This document shows, piece by piece, positions 49,182 to 57,660 of a stretch of 57,660 nt of DNA. Below the pieces are notes generated by a model, which saw only the letters and a list, made by a program, of their open reading frames with translations, made no database searches and was not told where the DNA came from. The position numbers and the translations under genes are program-made. Every line of letters begins with the position of its first letter. Position 1 is the first letter of the stretch. Where the stretch lies: contig JBKQVT010000233.1 of NCBI GenBank assembly GCA_052139835.1, positions 1-57,660 on the forward strand, written 5' to 3'. The DNA is from JBKQVT01 sp052139835. GTDB lineage: Bacteria; Planctomycetota; Planctomycetia; Pirellulales; Thermoguttaceae.

Positions 49182-49847
49182 TTACCGGCTAAGCCAAACC
49201 AGCAGGTCGACCAGCAATGATCCGAAGAACCGGACCGGCGGGCCTAGCAGGTCGAAGCCCAGAAACAGGGGAAGCACAATCACGGCCGCCAGCGGCACGT
49301 AACCCAGGCTGCAGAACCTGTCCCACAGCGGCCGCCACGGCCGCGGCATCAAGGCGTCGGCCACGCGGCTGCCGTCCAGCGGCGGGACGGGAAAGAGGTT
49401 GAAGACTGCCAGCACCACGTTGACCAGGGCGAGCTGGTTCAGCAGGCCGAACAGGCCCGGCTGCGTGTGGTGCATATTGGGATAGAAACGCCACGCCAGG
49501 CCCAGGATGATCGTGCTCAGCAAGGCGATGGCCACGTTCGACAGCGGTCCGGCCACGGCGACCAGCAACATCCCCGTCTTCATGCTCACGCGGCGGGTGA
49601 AGCGGAGGGGATTGACGGGCACGGGCTTGGCCCAGCCGAAGGGCACGCCCAGCAGCGGCAGCAGCACCGTGCCCACCGGATCGATGTGGGCCAGCGGGTT
49701 GAGCGTCAGGCGGCCCATCAGCCGGGCGGTGTCGTCGCCCAGGCGCCAGGCCGCCCAGGCGTGCGCACACTCGTGGACGCTCAAGGAGAGCAGGACCGGC
49801 AGGAAGATCAGCACGCGGTCGAGGATCGTGTGTTCGTCGAAACCCAT
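49182..49847 (-). CDS. Site-2 protease family membrane protein (M50)
   Basis: 221 aa from MGFDEHTILD, preceded by GAGG. The zinc motif HECAH (25-29) lies in the first long helix, and the third ligand motif NLFPVPPLDG is near residue 160; both are diagnostic for S2P/SREBP-type intramembrane metalloproteases. Six hydrophobic segments are visible and there is no PDZ domain. The substrate is unknown. It starts 10 bases after the stop of the DUF4340 gene, so it is the last gene of the GldFG-like operon. Confidence 0.88.
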   Translation of the reverse strand: MGFDEHTILDRVLIFLPVLLSLSVHECAHAWAAWRLGDDTARLMGRLTLNPLAHIDPVGTVLLPLLGVPFGWAKPVPVNPLRFTRRVSMKTGMLLVAVAGPLSNVAIALLSTIILGLAWRFYPNMHHTQPGLFGLLNQLALVNVVLAVFNLFPVPPLDGSRVADALMPRPWRPLWDRFCSLGYVPLAAVIVLPLFLGFDLLGPPVRFFGSLLVDLLVWLSR

Positions 49848-49857
49848 CGCCGCGTCC

Positions 49858-51600
49858 TCAGTGCTTCCCGCCCACACCCTCCTCCTTCAGCTTCTTCAGT
49901 TCGCTGACGGGGTCGGGCTTGTGGTCCTCGTCGGCGTCCTCGTGGTCATGGTCGTGGTCGTCGTCGTGGTGATGGTGCAGGGACTCGTCGTGGCCGGACT
50001 TGCCCGAGGCGTCCTTTTTCTCTTTCTTCTTCACGATCTGTTCGCGGGAGAGGCGCAACTTGCGGTAGACGTCGTCGGAGATGACGTAGTACCAGTCGGC
50101 GAAGCGGTTGTTGAGTTCCTGGACGTGTTTCTTGCCCGCCGCGACCTGCTCGTTGTACTGGTCGAGCTTGCGTTTGTTTTCCTTTTCGATGCGTTGGCGT
50201 TCGGCCTTGAGGTCGGGTTTGGGCGGTTCCTTTTTGGCCGGTTCCTTTTTGGCGGCGGCCTTGCCGGTCTTGGTGGCAGTCTTGCCCTTATCTTCCGCCT
50301 TGGCCTTGTCGCCTTCCTTGCCCTTCTCGATTTTGTCGCTCTTGGCGGCCGGCTTGGCCTTGCCGGTCTTGTCGGTTTTCTCGGTGGCGGGCTCGGCGGG
50401 AAGGGCTTCGAGCGCGGGCTTGGGGATCATGTCCTTATCGAATTCGGCCATGACCAGCAGGTAGCGGTTGAGGTTCATGCGGCCGGAATCCTTGGGCGAT
50501 TTCTTGGCCCCCTTTTCCCCGGCGCCGGGACCCACCGCGGCGCCGAAGCGGAGCACATACTCGACGCCGTCTTTCATGTGGAAGCGGACTTCGCCTTCGT
50601 TGGAAAGAAACTGCGGCTGGCCTTCGACAGTGGCGGCAAAGAAGCCGCAGCTTCCCAGCGACTCGCGGGCCTCCTTGTTGGCGAGGAAGTCGGCGTTGCC
50701 CTTCAGGTCGGCGCTGAGCCCGGCCGGCTTCTTGTGGACGTCGACGATCTTCAGGTTCTCCAGGGCCGTTTTCAATTCGTCGAGATTGGCCGTGTTGAGT
50801 TCCTCGTTGGCGGCGAGCTTATCGGCCACCCAGCGGTCGTTGCGGAAATGCTCGTCCTTGAGCAGCTTCCACTTCGAGTCGGCCGTGTCGTCGTAGCCCA
50901 GCAGCATCTCGCCTTTTTGCTGCAATTCCCCCTGGAGCGTGTTGACCGAGTAATCGCCGATCCACACCCGCTTGAGGTCCCAGAGGTTCATCTTCAGCAG
51001 GTCTTTTTCGATCCAGTCGGCGAACTTGGCCGAGAGCTTGTCGGTCTTCACCTTGACCACGTAGACGGGGTCCTCGTTGTCGCGGCGGACGTAGTGCAGG
51101 TCCGGCTGGCCTTGGACCGCCTTGCCGATGATCAACGACAGCAGCGTCGCGCCCTGCTTGTCCTTCATGACGACCCGCGTGCCCACCCCGCTGGCGCCTG
51201 CCAGGTCTTTCGACTCCGGATCGACCACGCCGTAGAGTTCGTGGTCGCTGTGGCTGTCGCCGGCGACGTCGAGGATCTTCAGCCCCAGCAGCGCCGTGGC
51301 CGCCTCGGCCAGTTGGTTTTGGGCGTCGGCCGGGTAATCATCGTGCGAAGGGATGGAATAGAGGACCTTGCCCTTGTGCTTGACCTCGGCGACCTCGAAG
51401 GACCGCGGGGTCGCGGTCTCTTCGTCGAAATCGACGATTTTCAGGCTGGCCACCGTGGCGGGATCGAAGTCCTGGATCAACAACTTATTGCGGACGTCGC
51501 CGGCGTCGCTGGCAGGCATCGCCGGCCGCGCCAGCCAGGCCCCCAGCGTCGCCAGCACGGCGGCGCCGACGAAGATCGCGGATTTGGTGCCTTGGTTCAT
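49858..51600 (-). CDS. DUF4340-domain protein with His-rich C-terminus
   Basis: 580 aa. It has one N-terminal membrane helix (FVGAAVLATLGAWLA) and a periplasmic DUF4340-type beta-rich domain, repeated as two similar halves (FEVAEVKHKGKVLYSIP ... ADAQNQLAEAATALLGLKILDV; then NTANLDELKTALENLKIVDV). A Lys/Ala/Glu linker (about 385-465) leads to a helix and a tail with HHHH and DDDHDHDHED, likely metal-binding. DUF4340 proteins are regularly encoded with GldG-type ABC permeases, as here. The role in that complex is unknown. It follows the permease gene by 45 bp. Confidence 0.78.
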   Translation of the reverse strand: MNQGTKSAIFVGAAVLATLGAWLARPAMPASDAGDVRNKLLIQDFDPATVASLKIVDFDEETATPRSFEVAEVKHKGKVLYSIPSHDDYPADAQNQLAEAATALLGLKILDVAGDSHSDHELYGVVDPESKDLAGASGVGTRVVMKDKQGATLLSLIIGKAVQGQPDLHYVRRDNEDPVYVVKVKTDKLSAKFADWIEKDLLKMNLWDLKRVWIGDYSVNTLQGELQQKGEMLLGYDDTADSKWKLLKDEHFRNDRWVADKLAANEELNTANLDELKTALENLKIVDVHKKPAGLSADLKGNADFLANKEARESLGSCGFFAATVEGQPQFLSNEGEVRFHMKDGVEYVLRFGAAVGPGAGEKGAKKSPKDSGRMNLNRYLLVMAEFDKDMIPKPALEALPAEPATEKTDKTGKAKPAAKSDKIEKGKEGDKAKAEDKGKTATKTGKAAAKKEPAKKEPPKPDLKAERQRIEKENKRKLDQYNEQVAAGKKHVQELNNRFADWYYVISDDVYRKLRLSREQIVKKKEKKDASGKSGHDESLHHHHDDDHDHDHEDADEDHKPDPVSELKKLKEEGVGGKH

Positions 51601-51645
51601 GGATCGTTCCTCGGGGATTGACTATCCGATGTGGTTTTCAGGGCG

Positions 51646-54600
51646 TTACCGCAGGCGTTTGTGGGACACGCCCTCCCGCTCGCGGGAGCGGCGGACGGCG
51701 AACACGACCACGCCCAGCAGCAGCGGCAGGATGGGAGGCAGCAGGACCGCCAGCCACTTGGCGTTGGTCTCCACGCCGCGGACCTCCGTGGCCAGCTCGC
51801 TCATGGTGTTTTTGACGTCGCGTTCGCGGTCCCGCGCCAGTCGTTCGCTGGTCGCGTCCATGATGCGGCGGCCGTTTTCAACCTCGATTTCCAAGCGCCG
51901 CAGGTCGTCGGTGTTCGGTTCGGGTTTGCGCCTGATTTCGTTGACCCTCTCATCGACCTTGGCCTGCTGCTCCTGCAATTTCTTCTCGTAGTCGTCGTAG
52001 GACTTGTTCCGCTGCTTGGCCGCCTTCAGCGTGGAAGCCTCGGTCCGCTCTTCGATCCGCGTCAGCGTGCGATACTTGGGACGGTGGCTGCGGATGGCGG
52101 CGAAGCGGTGGTCGCCGGCCAGCTCGTCCACAGCATTCAGGGCGAAGGTGACGTTGTCCAGGTCGATGCGCATGCCCAACTCGGGGATCTCGGCCTGCTC
52201 GCGGAGTTGGAAGATCGCCGGGCTGATCACGTCCACGTCGGCCACCAGGACGATGTTGATCTCGGGCGTGGCCGGCCTGACGGCGGCGGCCATCGGGCCG
52301 GGCGCCCCCCGGGCCGGCGCCTTGGCGTCGGCCATCTGCGGATCGCTGCGGGGCTTGCCGCGGATGTGCGCGGCCAAGATGTACTCGCTGCCGGTGGGCA
52401 CCAGCCGCTGCGCCGGACCACGCTCGCCGTGGAGCTCGGCGAAGGAGATCGTGCCCGTCTTGTCCCCCGTGCGGATCAAGGGGATGAACTCCAGCTTCGA
52501 GGCGTTCAGCTTGCCGATCGCGCCGGGGAAGGGAAACAGCACCTGCTGCAAGCCGGCGCTGATGGGATCGTCGGGGTTGAAGGGATCGCGGATGCCTTCG
52601 CCGCGGTCGACGAAGACGAATTCCTCCGGGAAGGAGGGGATCTTCGGATAGGGATTGTACTTCTGCCAGACGATCTCGGTGGCGGAGAAGTCCACTCCCA
52701 GCAAGTCCCAGAGCATCTGGATTTCGCCCTTGGGCAACTGCCGCGACTGCATGAAGGGGTTCATGCCGCCGGGGGGCTGGCGGGGCATGCTGGTGGCCGG
52801 CACGTCGCTGAGCGGGGTGGGGCAGGGGTCCTCGAAGATGGCCGTCGGTTGCCCGCTGCGGACGGCGGCCAGGAAGTTGGCCATGTCCTCGGGGCCCAGC
52901 GTCGAGGGCTGCACGGCCAGCAGCACGTCGTAGCGCTCGCTGATGGGGTGGCTGGCGTCCACCTTCACCACCTCGTACTGCTTCTGCAATTCGTCGATGA
53001 TCGGCCAGTTTGGGGTGGGGGTGAAGGTTTGGAAGTTCATCGCGCCGTACAAGGGGGCGTCGGTCCCCAGGATGCCCACCCGCTTCCGCTTCGGCTCCGC
53101 CACCGTGCACAGCGAGCGGACCACCTCGTACTCCACCGGGATGCCCTTGTCGAGGAAGGGCACGATGACCTTCTGCAAACCGGAGGTCATGGCGACGCCG
53201 AGGAAGATGTTGTCGGTGCCGCGGGCGCCGTGGACGTGGGTTTCCACTCGCCGGGCGGTGATGCCGAAGCGGCGCTCGGCCCGCACCGCTTCCTCGCTGA
53301 AGGGCTCGGTCTCGTTGACCTGGACGCGGACCATGGCGCCGCCGCGGGCCTGGATCTCGCGGAGCGTGCCCAGGAGGTTCAACCGCGTCTGCACGTAGTC
53401 TTCGGGCACGGCGGGGCTGATGAAGGCCTCGATCTGCACCGGCCGTTGGAGCTTCAGGCGATCCAGCAGCTTCACCGTCTGTGGCGAGAGCGAGCTGAGG
53501 TGCTCGCTGGTCATATCCGCCCGCAGGTCGTGCCAGCGGAGGATCAGGCTCAGGCCCACGGCCACGGCGGCCAGGGCCAGCGTCCGCACGGTGTAGTGCA
53601 AGAGCATGCCTTGCCGCTGCCAGCCGCCGCGCCAGTGCCGCCGGCCGATGAGGATCATGCTCAGATAGAGCATCACGGCGACGATCATGAGGAAGTAGGC
53701 GGCGCCGGAGAAGGTGAGCACGCCGCGGCTGAAATCCTGGAATTGGGCGGACAGGCTCCATTGATTCAGCGAGCGGGCGGCCGTCTCGGGGCTATAGACC
53801 GCCGCCGGGTTCTTATGGACGAAGAAGCCGGAGACGAACTCGGCCGCCGAGGCCAGCACCCCGGTCAGCACCAGCGGGGCGTTCAGCAGCACCCCCAGCA
53901 CGAAGGCGATGGTCAGGTTGCTGGTAAGGAACGACGCCACCATGCCGATGGCCAGCATCGCCAGCCCCACCAGCCAGTAGCCGATATACGTGCCCAGGAA
54001 GAGGCCCACGTCGGGATCGCCCAAGAGCAGCCGCAACACGGCGTAATTGCACACCAGCGAGAACAGCAGCGACACCGTGTAGATGGCCACGGCGGCCAGG
54101 TACTTGCCGGAGACGATGTCGAAGTCGCCGGCCGGAACGGTCAGCAGCAGCTCGTCGGTCCCCTGGCGGCGCTCGTCCGACCAGATCCCCATGGTGATCG
54201 CCGGGACGAAGACCAGCATGATCGTGAAGAAGTTCAAGAAGGGGTTGTTGTTCAGTTGGTCGAGGTTGGCCAGGTTGGCGTTGAAGAACTCGTTGGGCCA
54301 GAAGGCGGCGATCGAGCTCAACAGCACGAAGGCGCAGATGAAGAGGTAGCCGGTGGGGTTGGCAAAGTAGCTGACGAAGTTCCGTTTGAAGACCGCGCGG
54401 AGGACGAAGTTTCGTCCGCAGACGTCGAGGAAGACGGCGAGGATCAAGGCCAGCAGGTAAACTGTCGGCTCGGTGAAGAAGCCGGCAAAGTCCCGTGCGA
54501 AGATCGCACAGTAGGCCAACCGCAGTCCGAACACCAGAAACAAGGCGATCAGAAGTTCGAGGATCAAGCGGAAGACCGCAGGCAGCACGCTGGTTTTCAT
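51646..54600 (-). CDS. GldF-GldG-like fusion: ABC-2 permease plus auxiliary domain
   Basis: 984 aa. Residues 1-340 form an ABC-2-type permease with about eight helices and the conserved block FFTIMLVFVPAITMGIWSDERRQGTDELLLTVP of GldF. The second part (about 340-960) is a GldG/'ABC-type uncharacterised' domain: a helix, LSSLSPQTVKLLDRLKLQRPVQIEAFIS, then IVPFLDKGIPVEYEVVRSL and ILGTDAPLYGAMNF, ending with a coiled coil and a last helix (WLAVLLPPILPLLLGVVVF). In gliding Bacteroidetes the two parts are separate genes. In this setting it is a fused transporter of unknown substrate, driven by the ATPase at 54677. Confidence 0.82.
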   Translation of the reverse strand: MKTSVLPAVFRLILELLIALFLVFGLRLAYCAIFARDFAGFFTEPTVYLLALILAVFLDVCGRNFVLRAVFKRNFVSYFANPTGYLFICAFVLLSSIAAFWPNEFFNANLANLDQLNNNPFLNFFTIMLVFVPAITMGIWSDERRQGTDELLLTVPAGDFDIVSGKYLAAVAIYTVSLLFSLVCNYAVLRLLLGDPDVGLFLGTYIGYWLVGLAMLAIGMVASFLTSNLTIAFVLGVLLNAPLVLTGVLASAAEFVSGFFVHKNPAAVYSPETAARSLNQWSLSAQFQDFSRGVLTFSGAAYFLMIVAVMLYLSMILIGRRHWRGGWQRQGMLLHYTVRTLALAAVAVGLSLILRWHDLRADMTSEHLSSLSPQTVKLLDRLKLQRPVQIEAFISPAVPEDYVQTRLNLLGTLREIQARGGAMVRVQVNETEPFSEEAVRAERRFGITARRVETHVHGARGTDNIFLGVAMTSGLQKVIVPFLDKGIPVEYEVVRSLCTVAEPKRKRVGILGTDAPLYGAMNFQTFTPTPNWPIIDELQKQYEVVKVDASHPISERYDVLLAVQPSTLGPEDMANFLAAVRSGQPTAIFEDPCPTPLSDVPATSMPRQPPGGMNPFMQSRQLPKGEIQMLWDLLGVDFSATEIVWQKYNPYPKIPSFPEEFVFVDRGEGIRDPFNPDDPISAGLQQVLFPFPGAIGKLNASKLEFIPLIRTGDKTGTISFAELHGERGPAQRLVPTGSEYILAAHIRGKPRSDPQMADAKAPARGAPGPMAAAVRPATPEINIVLVADVDVISPAIFQLREQAEIPELGMRIDLDNVTFALNAVDELAGDHRFAAIRSHRPKYRTLTRIEERTEASTLKAAKQRNKSYDDYEKKLQEQQAKVDERVNEIRRKPEPNTDDLRRLEIEVENGRRIMDATSERLARDRERDVKNTMSELATEVRGVETNAKWLAVLLPPILPLLLGVVVFAVRRSREREGVSHKRLR

Positions 54601-54676
54601 GGTTCTTACCGAGGCGATTTCGTGGCCGAGGAAAGTAAGGATTTAAGGGGGACGCAGGGCGGCGTCGGGGGTTGCT

Positions 54677-55417
54677 TTAGCCGGCCCTGGCGCCGGAGAG
54701 TTCGCGGAAATGGACGTCCAAGGGCTGGCCGTCCCGGGTCAGATCGGCGATCGTGCCGTCGAAGACCAGCCGGCCCTCGTCGATGAACAACACCCGCTTC
54801 GCCATGGCCTCCACTTCCTGGAGGATGTGGGTGGACAACAGGATGGTCTTGCTCTGGCCGAGCTTGCGGATGGTCTCGCGGACCTCGTGGATCTGGTTGG
54901 GGTCCAGCCCGGCGGTCGGCTCGTCGAGGATCAGCACGTCGGGCTGGTGCAGCAGCACCTGGGCCATGCCCACCCGCTGCCGATAGCCCCGCGACAGCTT
55001 GCCGATGGGCTTGCCGATCACGCTCCCCAGCGAGCAGAGCTCGACGACCTCGGCGATCCGCTGCCGCTTCCGCGTGGAAGCCATGCCGCGGGCGTCGGCG
55101 AAGAACTCCAGCAGGCTGCGGGGCGTCATGTCGAGATAAAGGGGGCCGTTTTCGGGCAGGTAGCCGAGGCGGGCCGAGCCGGCCAGGCGGTCGGTCGCCA
55201 TGTCGTGGCCGGCAATCCGCGCCGCCCCCTTCGAGGGCGAAAGATAGCCGGTCAAGAGCTTCATCGTCGTACTCTTGCCGGCCCCGTTGGGCCCCAGGAA
55301 GGCCACCACTTCGCCCTGGTGGACCTGGAAAGTCACGTCCTCAATGGCCGCAAAACTGCCATAATATTTCGACAGCCCTTGGGCCTCGATCATGGCGGAA
55401 CGTGGGGGAGTGGGCAT
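54677..55417 (-). CDS. ABC transporter ATPase, GldA-like
   Basis: 246 aa from MPTPPRSAMIEAQ, with GGAG 10 bases upstream. A start eight codons later is possible, and the longer frame to 56026 is rejected. Walker A FLGPNGAGKST, Q-loop YLPENGPLYLDMTPRSLLEF, signature LSRGYRQRVGMAQ, Walker B VLILDEPTAGLDP and the H-loop LLSTHILQEVEA are intact. The YLPE and GYRQR variants are typical of GldA/gliding-type ATPases. It pairs with the fused permease 76 bp downstream. Confidence 0.92.
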   Translation of the reverse strand: MPTPPRSAMIEAQGLSKYYGSFAAIEDVTFQVHQGEVVAFLGPNGAGKSTTMKLLTGYLSPSKGAARIAGHDMATDRLAGSARLGYLPENGPLYLDMTPRSLLEFFADARGMASTRKRQRIAEVVELCSLGSVIGKPIGKLSRGYRQRVGMAQVLLHQPDVLILDEPTAGLDPNQIHEVRETIRKLGQSKTILLSTHILQEVEAMAKRVLFIDEGRLVFDGTIADLTRDGQPLDVHFRELSGARAG

Positions 55418-55763
55418 CGTCTCTAGCTCCGGGATTCTTGACTCGCACGCAGGTGGGGGAAAAAGGCCTTTTCCCCGCGGGGGTCGCTGGGCCCGGACGG
55501 ACCCCGCCCGGCCAGCGATAAACGGCCGAATATAACACACTCGGCCCCCGCGCGCCAATGGGACCGTTGGTACTACGCCGTCGCTCCCGCCAAGGTTCGC
55601 GGACCCCACCCGGCCCCCCCGGAGAATCCGTCGCGCGACGCCCCGGCACGATTGCGGCCGGGCCCACCGTCTATTATGCTGAAGCCTTGGCCTGCCGCCG
55701 CGGCGCTGCCGCTCCCCAGTCCCTAGTCCCCAATCCCCAGCCCCTACCCAGGAGTCTTTCGCC
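55418..55763. other. 346-bp divergent region between the ABC operon and the DUF1080 gene
   Basis: No gene seen. GAATATAAC at about 55527 reads TTATATTC on the minus strand and may be the -10 of the ABC operon. TATTAT at about 55672-55677 may serve the plus-strand gene. A CAGTCCCTAGTCCCCAATCC simple stretch lies at 55719-55738. Confidence 0.4.
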
Positions 55764-56561
55764 ATGCAACAGAAAAATTCGCGGCTCGTTCGCGTCTTGT
55801 GGAGTCGGCCGGCGGCCGTGGCCGCCACCCTGGCCGTGCTGGCCGCGGCGGCCATCGGGGTCCAGGCCGCCGAGTATCTCAGCGGATTGGTCTGGGCCGT
55901 GCCCGCCGTGGTCGATCCGGGACCGCTGGGCGGCCCGCCCTCCGACGCCGTCGTCTTGATCGGCGGCAATGGGACCCCGATCAATGACCTGTCGAAATGG
56001 AGAAACGGCGATAAATGGATTGTCAAGGACGGCTACGTCATCGCCGATAAGGAATGCCTTTACACCAAAGACTCCTTCGGCGATTGCCAACTCCACGTAG
56101 AATGGGCGGAGCCGGCGAAGATTGAAGGCGAGGGGCAGGGCCGCGGCAACAGCGGCGTCTTCATGATGGGCCTCTACGAGGTGCAGGTCCTGGATTCCTA
56201 CGACAACCCCACCTATCCCGACGGCCAATGCGGCTCGGTCTACAAGGAAATCCCCCCGCTCGTGAATGTCAACCGCAAGCCGGGCCAATGGCAAACCTAC
56301 GACATCGTCTGGCACGGGCCGCGGTTCGACGCCGCCGGCAAGCTCACCCGCAAGGCCACCATCACGGTGCTGCAAAACGGCGTGCTGATCCTCGACCACT
56401 TCGAGCTGCTGGGCTGCTCCTACTGGGACCAGCCGCCCCACTACGAGCCGCACGCCGAGAAGCTCCCCTTGATGTTGCAGTATCACGACAACCCGGTCCT
56501 CTTCCGCAACACCTGGATTCGCGAGTTGTCCGGTCCGCCGATAGCGACGAAGGCGAAGTAG
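55764..56561 (+). CDS. DUF1080 protein (3-keto-disaccharide hydrolase type), exported
   Basis: 265 aa; AGGAG 9 bases upstream. A signal segment covers about 14-35 (AVAATLAVLAAAAIGVQA). The DUF1080 jelly-roll (concanavalin-like) domain follows, with WIVKDGYVIADKECLYTKDSFGDCQLHVEW, GRGNSGVFMMGLYEVQVLDSY, GSVYKEIPPLVNVNRKPGQWQTYDI and LPLMLQYHDNPVLFRNTWIREL, all characteristic blocks. Members hydrolyse 3-keto-glycosides or bind sugars outside the cell. The family is greatly expanded in planctomycetes. Confidence 0.88.
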   Translation: MQQKNSRLVRVLWSRPAAVAATLAVLAAAAIGVQAAEYLSGLVWAVPAVVDPGPLGGPPSDAVVLIGGNGTPINDLSKWRNGDKWIVKDGYVIADKECLYTKDSFGDCQLHVEWAEPAKIEGEGQGRGNSGVFMMGLYEVQVLDSYDNPTYPDGQCGSVYKEIPPLVNVNRKPGQWQTYDIVWHGPRFDAAGKLTRKATITVLQNGVLILDHFELLGCSYWDQPPHYEPHAEKLPLMLQYHDNPVLFRNTWIRELSGPPIATKAK

Positions 56562-56575
56562 GCGGCGGGCAGCAA

Positions 56576-56725
56576 CTCCCCTCTCCCTTTGGGAGAGGGG
56601 CAGGGGGTGAGCGACTGTCTTGATTGTCAAGTGGAGAAAACCGGATTCCACGTTTCCCGGTCACAAAGCAAGGCGCTGCTCGCTCGAAAGCCCTCACCCT
56701 AACCCTCTCCCGGAGGGAGAGGGGA
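56576..56725. repeat. CCCTCTCCC inverted-repeat element
   Basis: The left part (56576-56611, CCCCTCTCCCTTTGGGAGAG) and right part (56691-56725, AACCCTCTCCCGGAGGGAGA) are each palindromic and mutually inverted, flanked by GGGGGTGAG / CCTCACCCT. It is a widespread bacterial repeat type and lies between the convergent ends of the DUF1080 and glycosyltransferase genes. Confidence 0.8.
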
Positions 56726-56764
56726 CCGTGGATCTGCAATTTGCAGAACTCTGCTACTCCGCCC

Positions 56765-57660
56765 CTACTTCCACGCGCTGCTGAGCTTCCGCCAGGCGGA
56801 TAGGTCCTCGGTCTGATAGACGCGCCAGCGGCCGGCACGCTCATAAGGCACGTCGGCCAGCCGGGCGGCTTGCGCCGCCGCGCCGGCAAATTGCTCTTGG
56901 CCGAGGGCGGCCACGGCCTGCGGACCGGCCAGCCGCGGATCGAAAATCTCTCCCAAGGCCACGCTCCGCAACTGCCCGTCGTGCAGGCTCGCGCGAAGCG
57001 AGCCGTCGAGGTAGAAGATCACCGAGCCGATCCGCTCCTCGGCCACCAGCAATCGTGGCGGCAAGCGGCCGCGGCGATTGAAATAGTCGGCCAGATCGCG
57101 GGCCGAGACCTCGTCGGCCAGCCGCGGCATCACCAGCGTCATGATGAAGACGAAATGGACCGCGGCCACCACCGCGCAGGCGGCCAGCGTGGCCCGCAAT
57201 CGCCCGCAGAGCCAAAATGCCATGGGAATCCAGCACCCCGCGGCGATCAGCAGCGCGGCGGCCCAAAGGCCCGGCGGCAGCCGCCAGGGGCCGAGTTGCG
57301 ACTGGGCCACCAGCAGCGCTGCCGGCAGCGACGCCGGCCCGACCAGGCACGTCATCCAGAACACGCCGCCCAGCAGACGCCGCGCCCGCGGGCTGAGCGT
57401 GCCCTCCCACAGCCTCACCCAAGCGACCGCTGCCAGAATGGCCACGGGGGGAAAGACCGGCCAAAGGTACGTCACCAGCTTCGAGTGCGCGATGGATAGC
57501 AAAAGCGTGCCGCCGAGGAGCCAGCAGCCCAAAAGCAACATCGCATCGCCCTGGCCGCCGCTGCGGGACGCTTCCCCGGCCGGCCGGTTCCTGTGCTTGA
57601 TCCATTGGTCCTGGACGACCACGGGCAGATAGGCGATCCAGGGCGAGCCGCCGGCCACGA
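56765..57660 (-). CDS. ArnT/PMT-like membrane glycosyltransferase, 5' end outside window
   Basis: The frame is open to the window edge; about 298 C-terminal residues are visible. Several helices are seen (MLLLGCWLLGGTLLLSIAHS, WAAALLIAAGCWIPMAFWL, LAACAVVAAVHFVFIMTLV), and SKLVTYLWPVFPPVAILAA is the block found after the sixth or so helix of ArnT/PMT-type enzymes (usual form SKLPTYLLPLFP). A soluble C-terminal domain (about 200-297) follows. It transfers a sugar from a polyprenyl-phosphate donor in the membrane; acceptor unknown. Confidence 0.78.
   Translation of the reverse strand, partial: VAGGSPWIAYLPVVVQDQWIKHRNRPAGEASRSGGQGDAMLLLGCWLLGGTLLLSIAHSKLVTYLWPVFPPVAILAAVAWVRLWEGTLSPRARRLLGGVFWMTCLVGPASLPAALLVAQSQLGPWRLPPGLWAAALLIAAGCWIPMAFWLCGRLRATLAACAVVAAVHFVFIMTLVMPRLADEVSARDLADYFNRRGRLPPRLLVAEERIGSVIFYLDGSLRASLHDGQLRSVALGEIFDPRLAGPQAVAALGQEQFAGAAAQAARLADVPYERAGRWRVYQTEDLSAWRKLSSAWK

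Noticed and set aside
51631..54786. 1051-codon plus-strand frame across the ABC permease gene
   Set aside because: An antisense shadow rich in Gln, His, Gly and Val, without motifs; the minus strand encodes a recognisable GldF-GldG-like protein.
54677..56026. ABC ATPase read as a 449-codon protein
   Set aside because: The extension crosses the divergent promoter region and lies opposite the DUF1080 gene; the ATPase domain starts right after 55417.

Overview
The window (about 64% G+C by eye) reads as a piece of a planctomycete chromosome, probably Pirellulales-like. Reasons: two DUF1559 proteins, a secreted DUF1080 (3-keto-disaccharide hydrolase type) protein, a secreted sugar-isomerase-like TIM barrel, a GldF/GldG-type fused ABC permease with a DUF4340 partner, small zinc-ribbon and PFEPFELRL-type proteins, and many palindromic intergenic repeat families (GCCGGG-, CCCCTGG-, GGGACTGTCCC-, CTGGCAAAGCCAG-type) of the kind scattered through such genomes. 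All assignments come from reading motifs; no search was run.

Layout. 1-9.8 kb: end of a thymidylate-synthase-like gene, a protein with a degenerate diadenylate-cyclase-like (DACNV-type) domain, two tandem paralogous 70-aa proteins, a thioesterase, an MFS transporter, a DUF1559 protein, a C45-type acyltransferase whose 3' end runs into a repeat cluster, a carbonic-anhydrase-like protein and a secreted beta-helix protein. 10.2-16.7 kb: secreted TPR, MORN and beta-trefoil-like proteins and a radical SAM enzyme. 17.0-20.8 kb: a 1161-aa protein of unknown family with a HEPN-like N-terminal motif, followed by a gene remnant. 20.8-25.6 kb: a GGQ release-factor-like protein, a Cys-repeat exported protein, a LysE-type exporter, the second DUF1559 protein and the TIM-barrel protein.

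25.775-34.670 kb is an integrated element of about 8.85 kb. It sits in the 3' end of a tRNA-Asp gene between perfect 48-bp direct repeats. It carries an AlpA-type regulator, a DUF669 protein, a PrimPol-type primase, a DnaB/RecA-like ATPase, HTH proteins, several unknown small proteins and a tyrosine integrase. No capsid, terminase or conjugation gene was recognised, so it looks like a replicating integrative element or a phage satellite. A tandem 12-bp motif lies just inside both ends and may be integrase arm sites.

34.9-43.2 kb: a small membrane protein and a diguanylate cyclase, then an arsenic cluster: arsR, arsM, an ArsC-GCAxxG fusion, an ACR3 pump and a second ArsC. Directly after it lies a secreted two-domain thioredoxin-like protein with a Cys-rich tail plus an FtsX-type permease and ABC ATPase. 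Three promoters (arsR, arsM and the thioredoxin-like gene) carry the same 18-bp operator-like sequence over or beside their -10/-35 boxes. The ABC cassette is therefore probably part of the ArsR regulon. This is the best candidate here for an undescribed system.

43.2-57.7 kb: a Kdo/WaaP-like kinase, a MORN-CAP secreted protein, a Wzz-like lipoprotein with a UDP-sugar pyrophosphorylase, a site-2 protease, the DUF4340 / GldFG-like / ABC ATPase operon, a DUF1080 protein, and the end of an ArnT/PMT-like membrane glycosyltransferase cut by the window edge.
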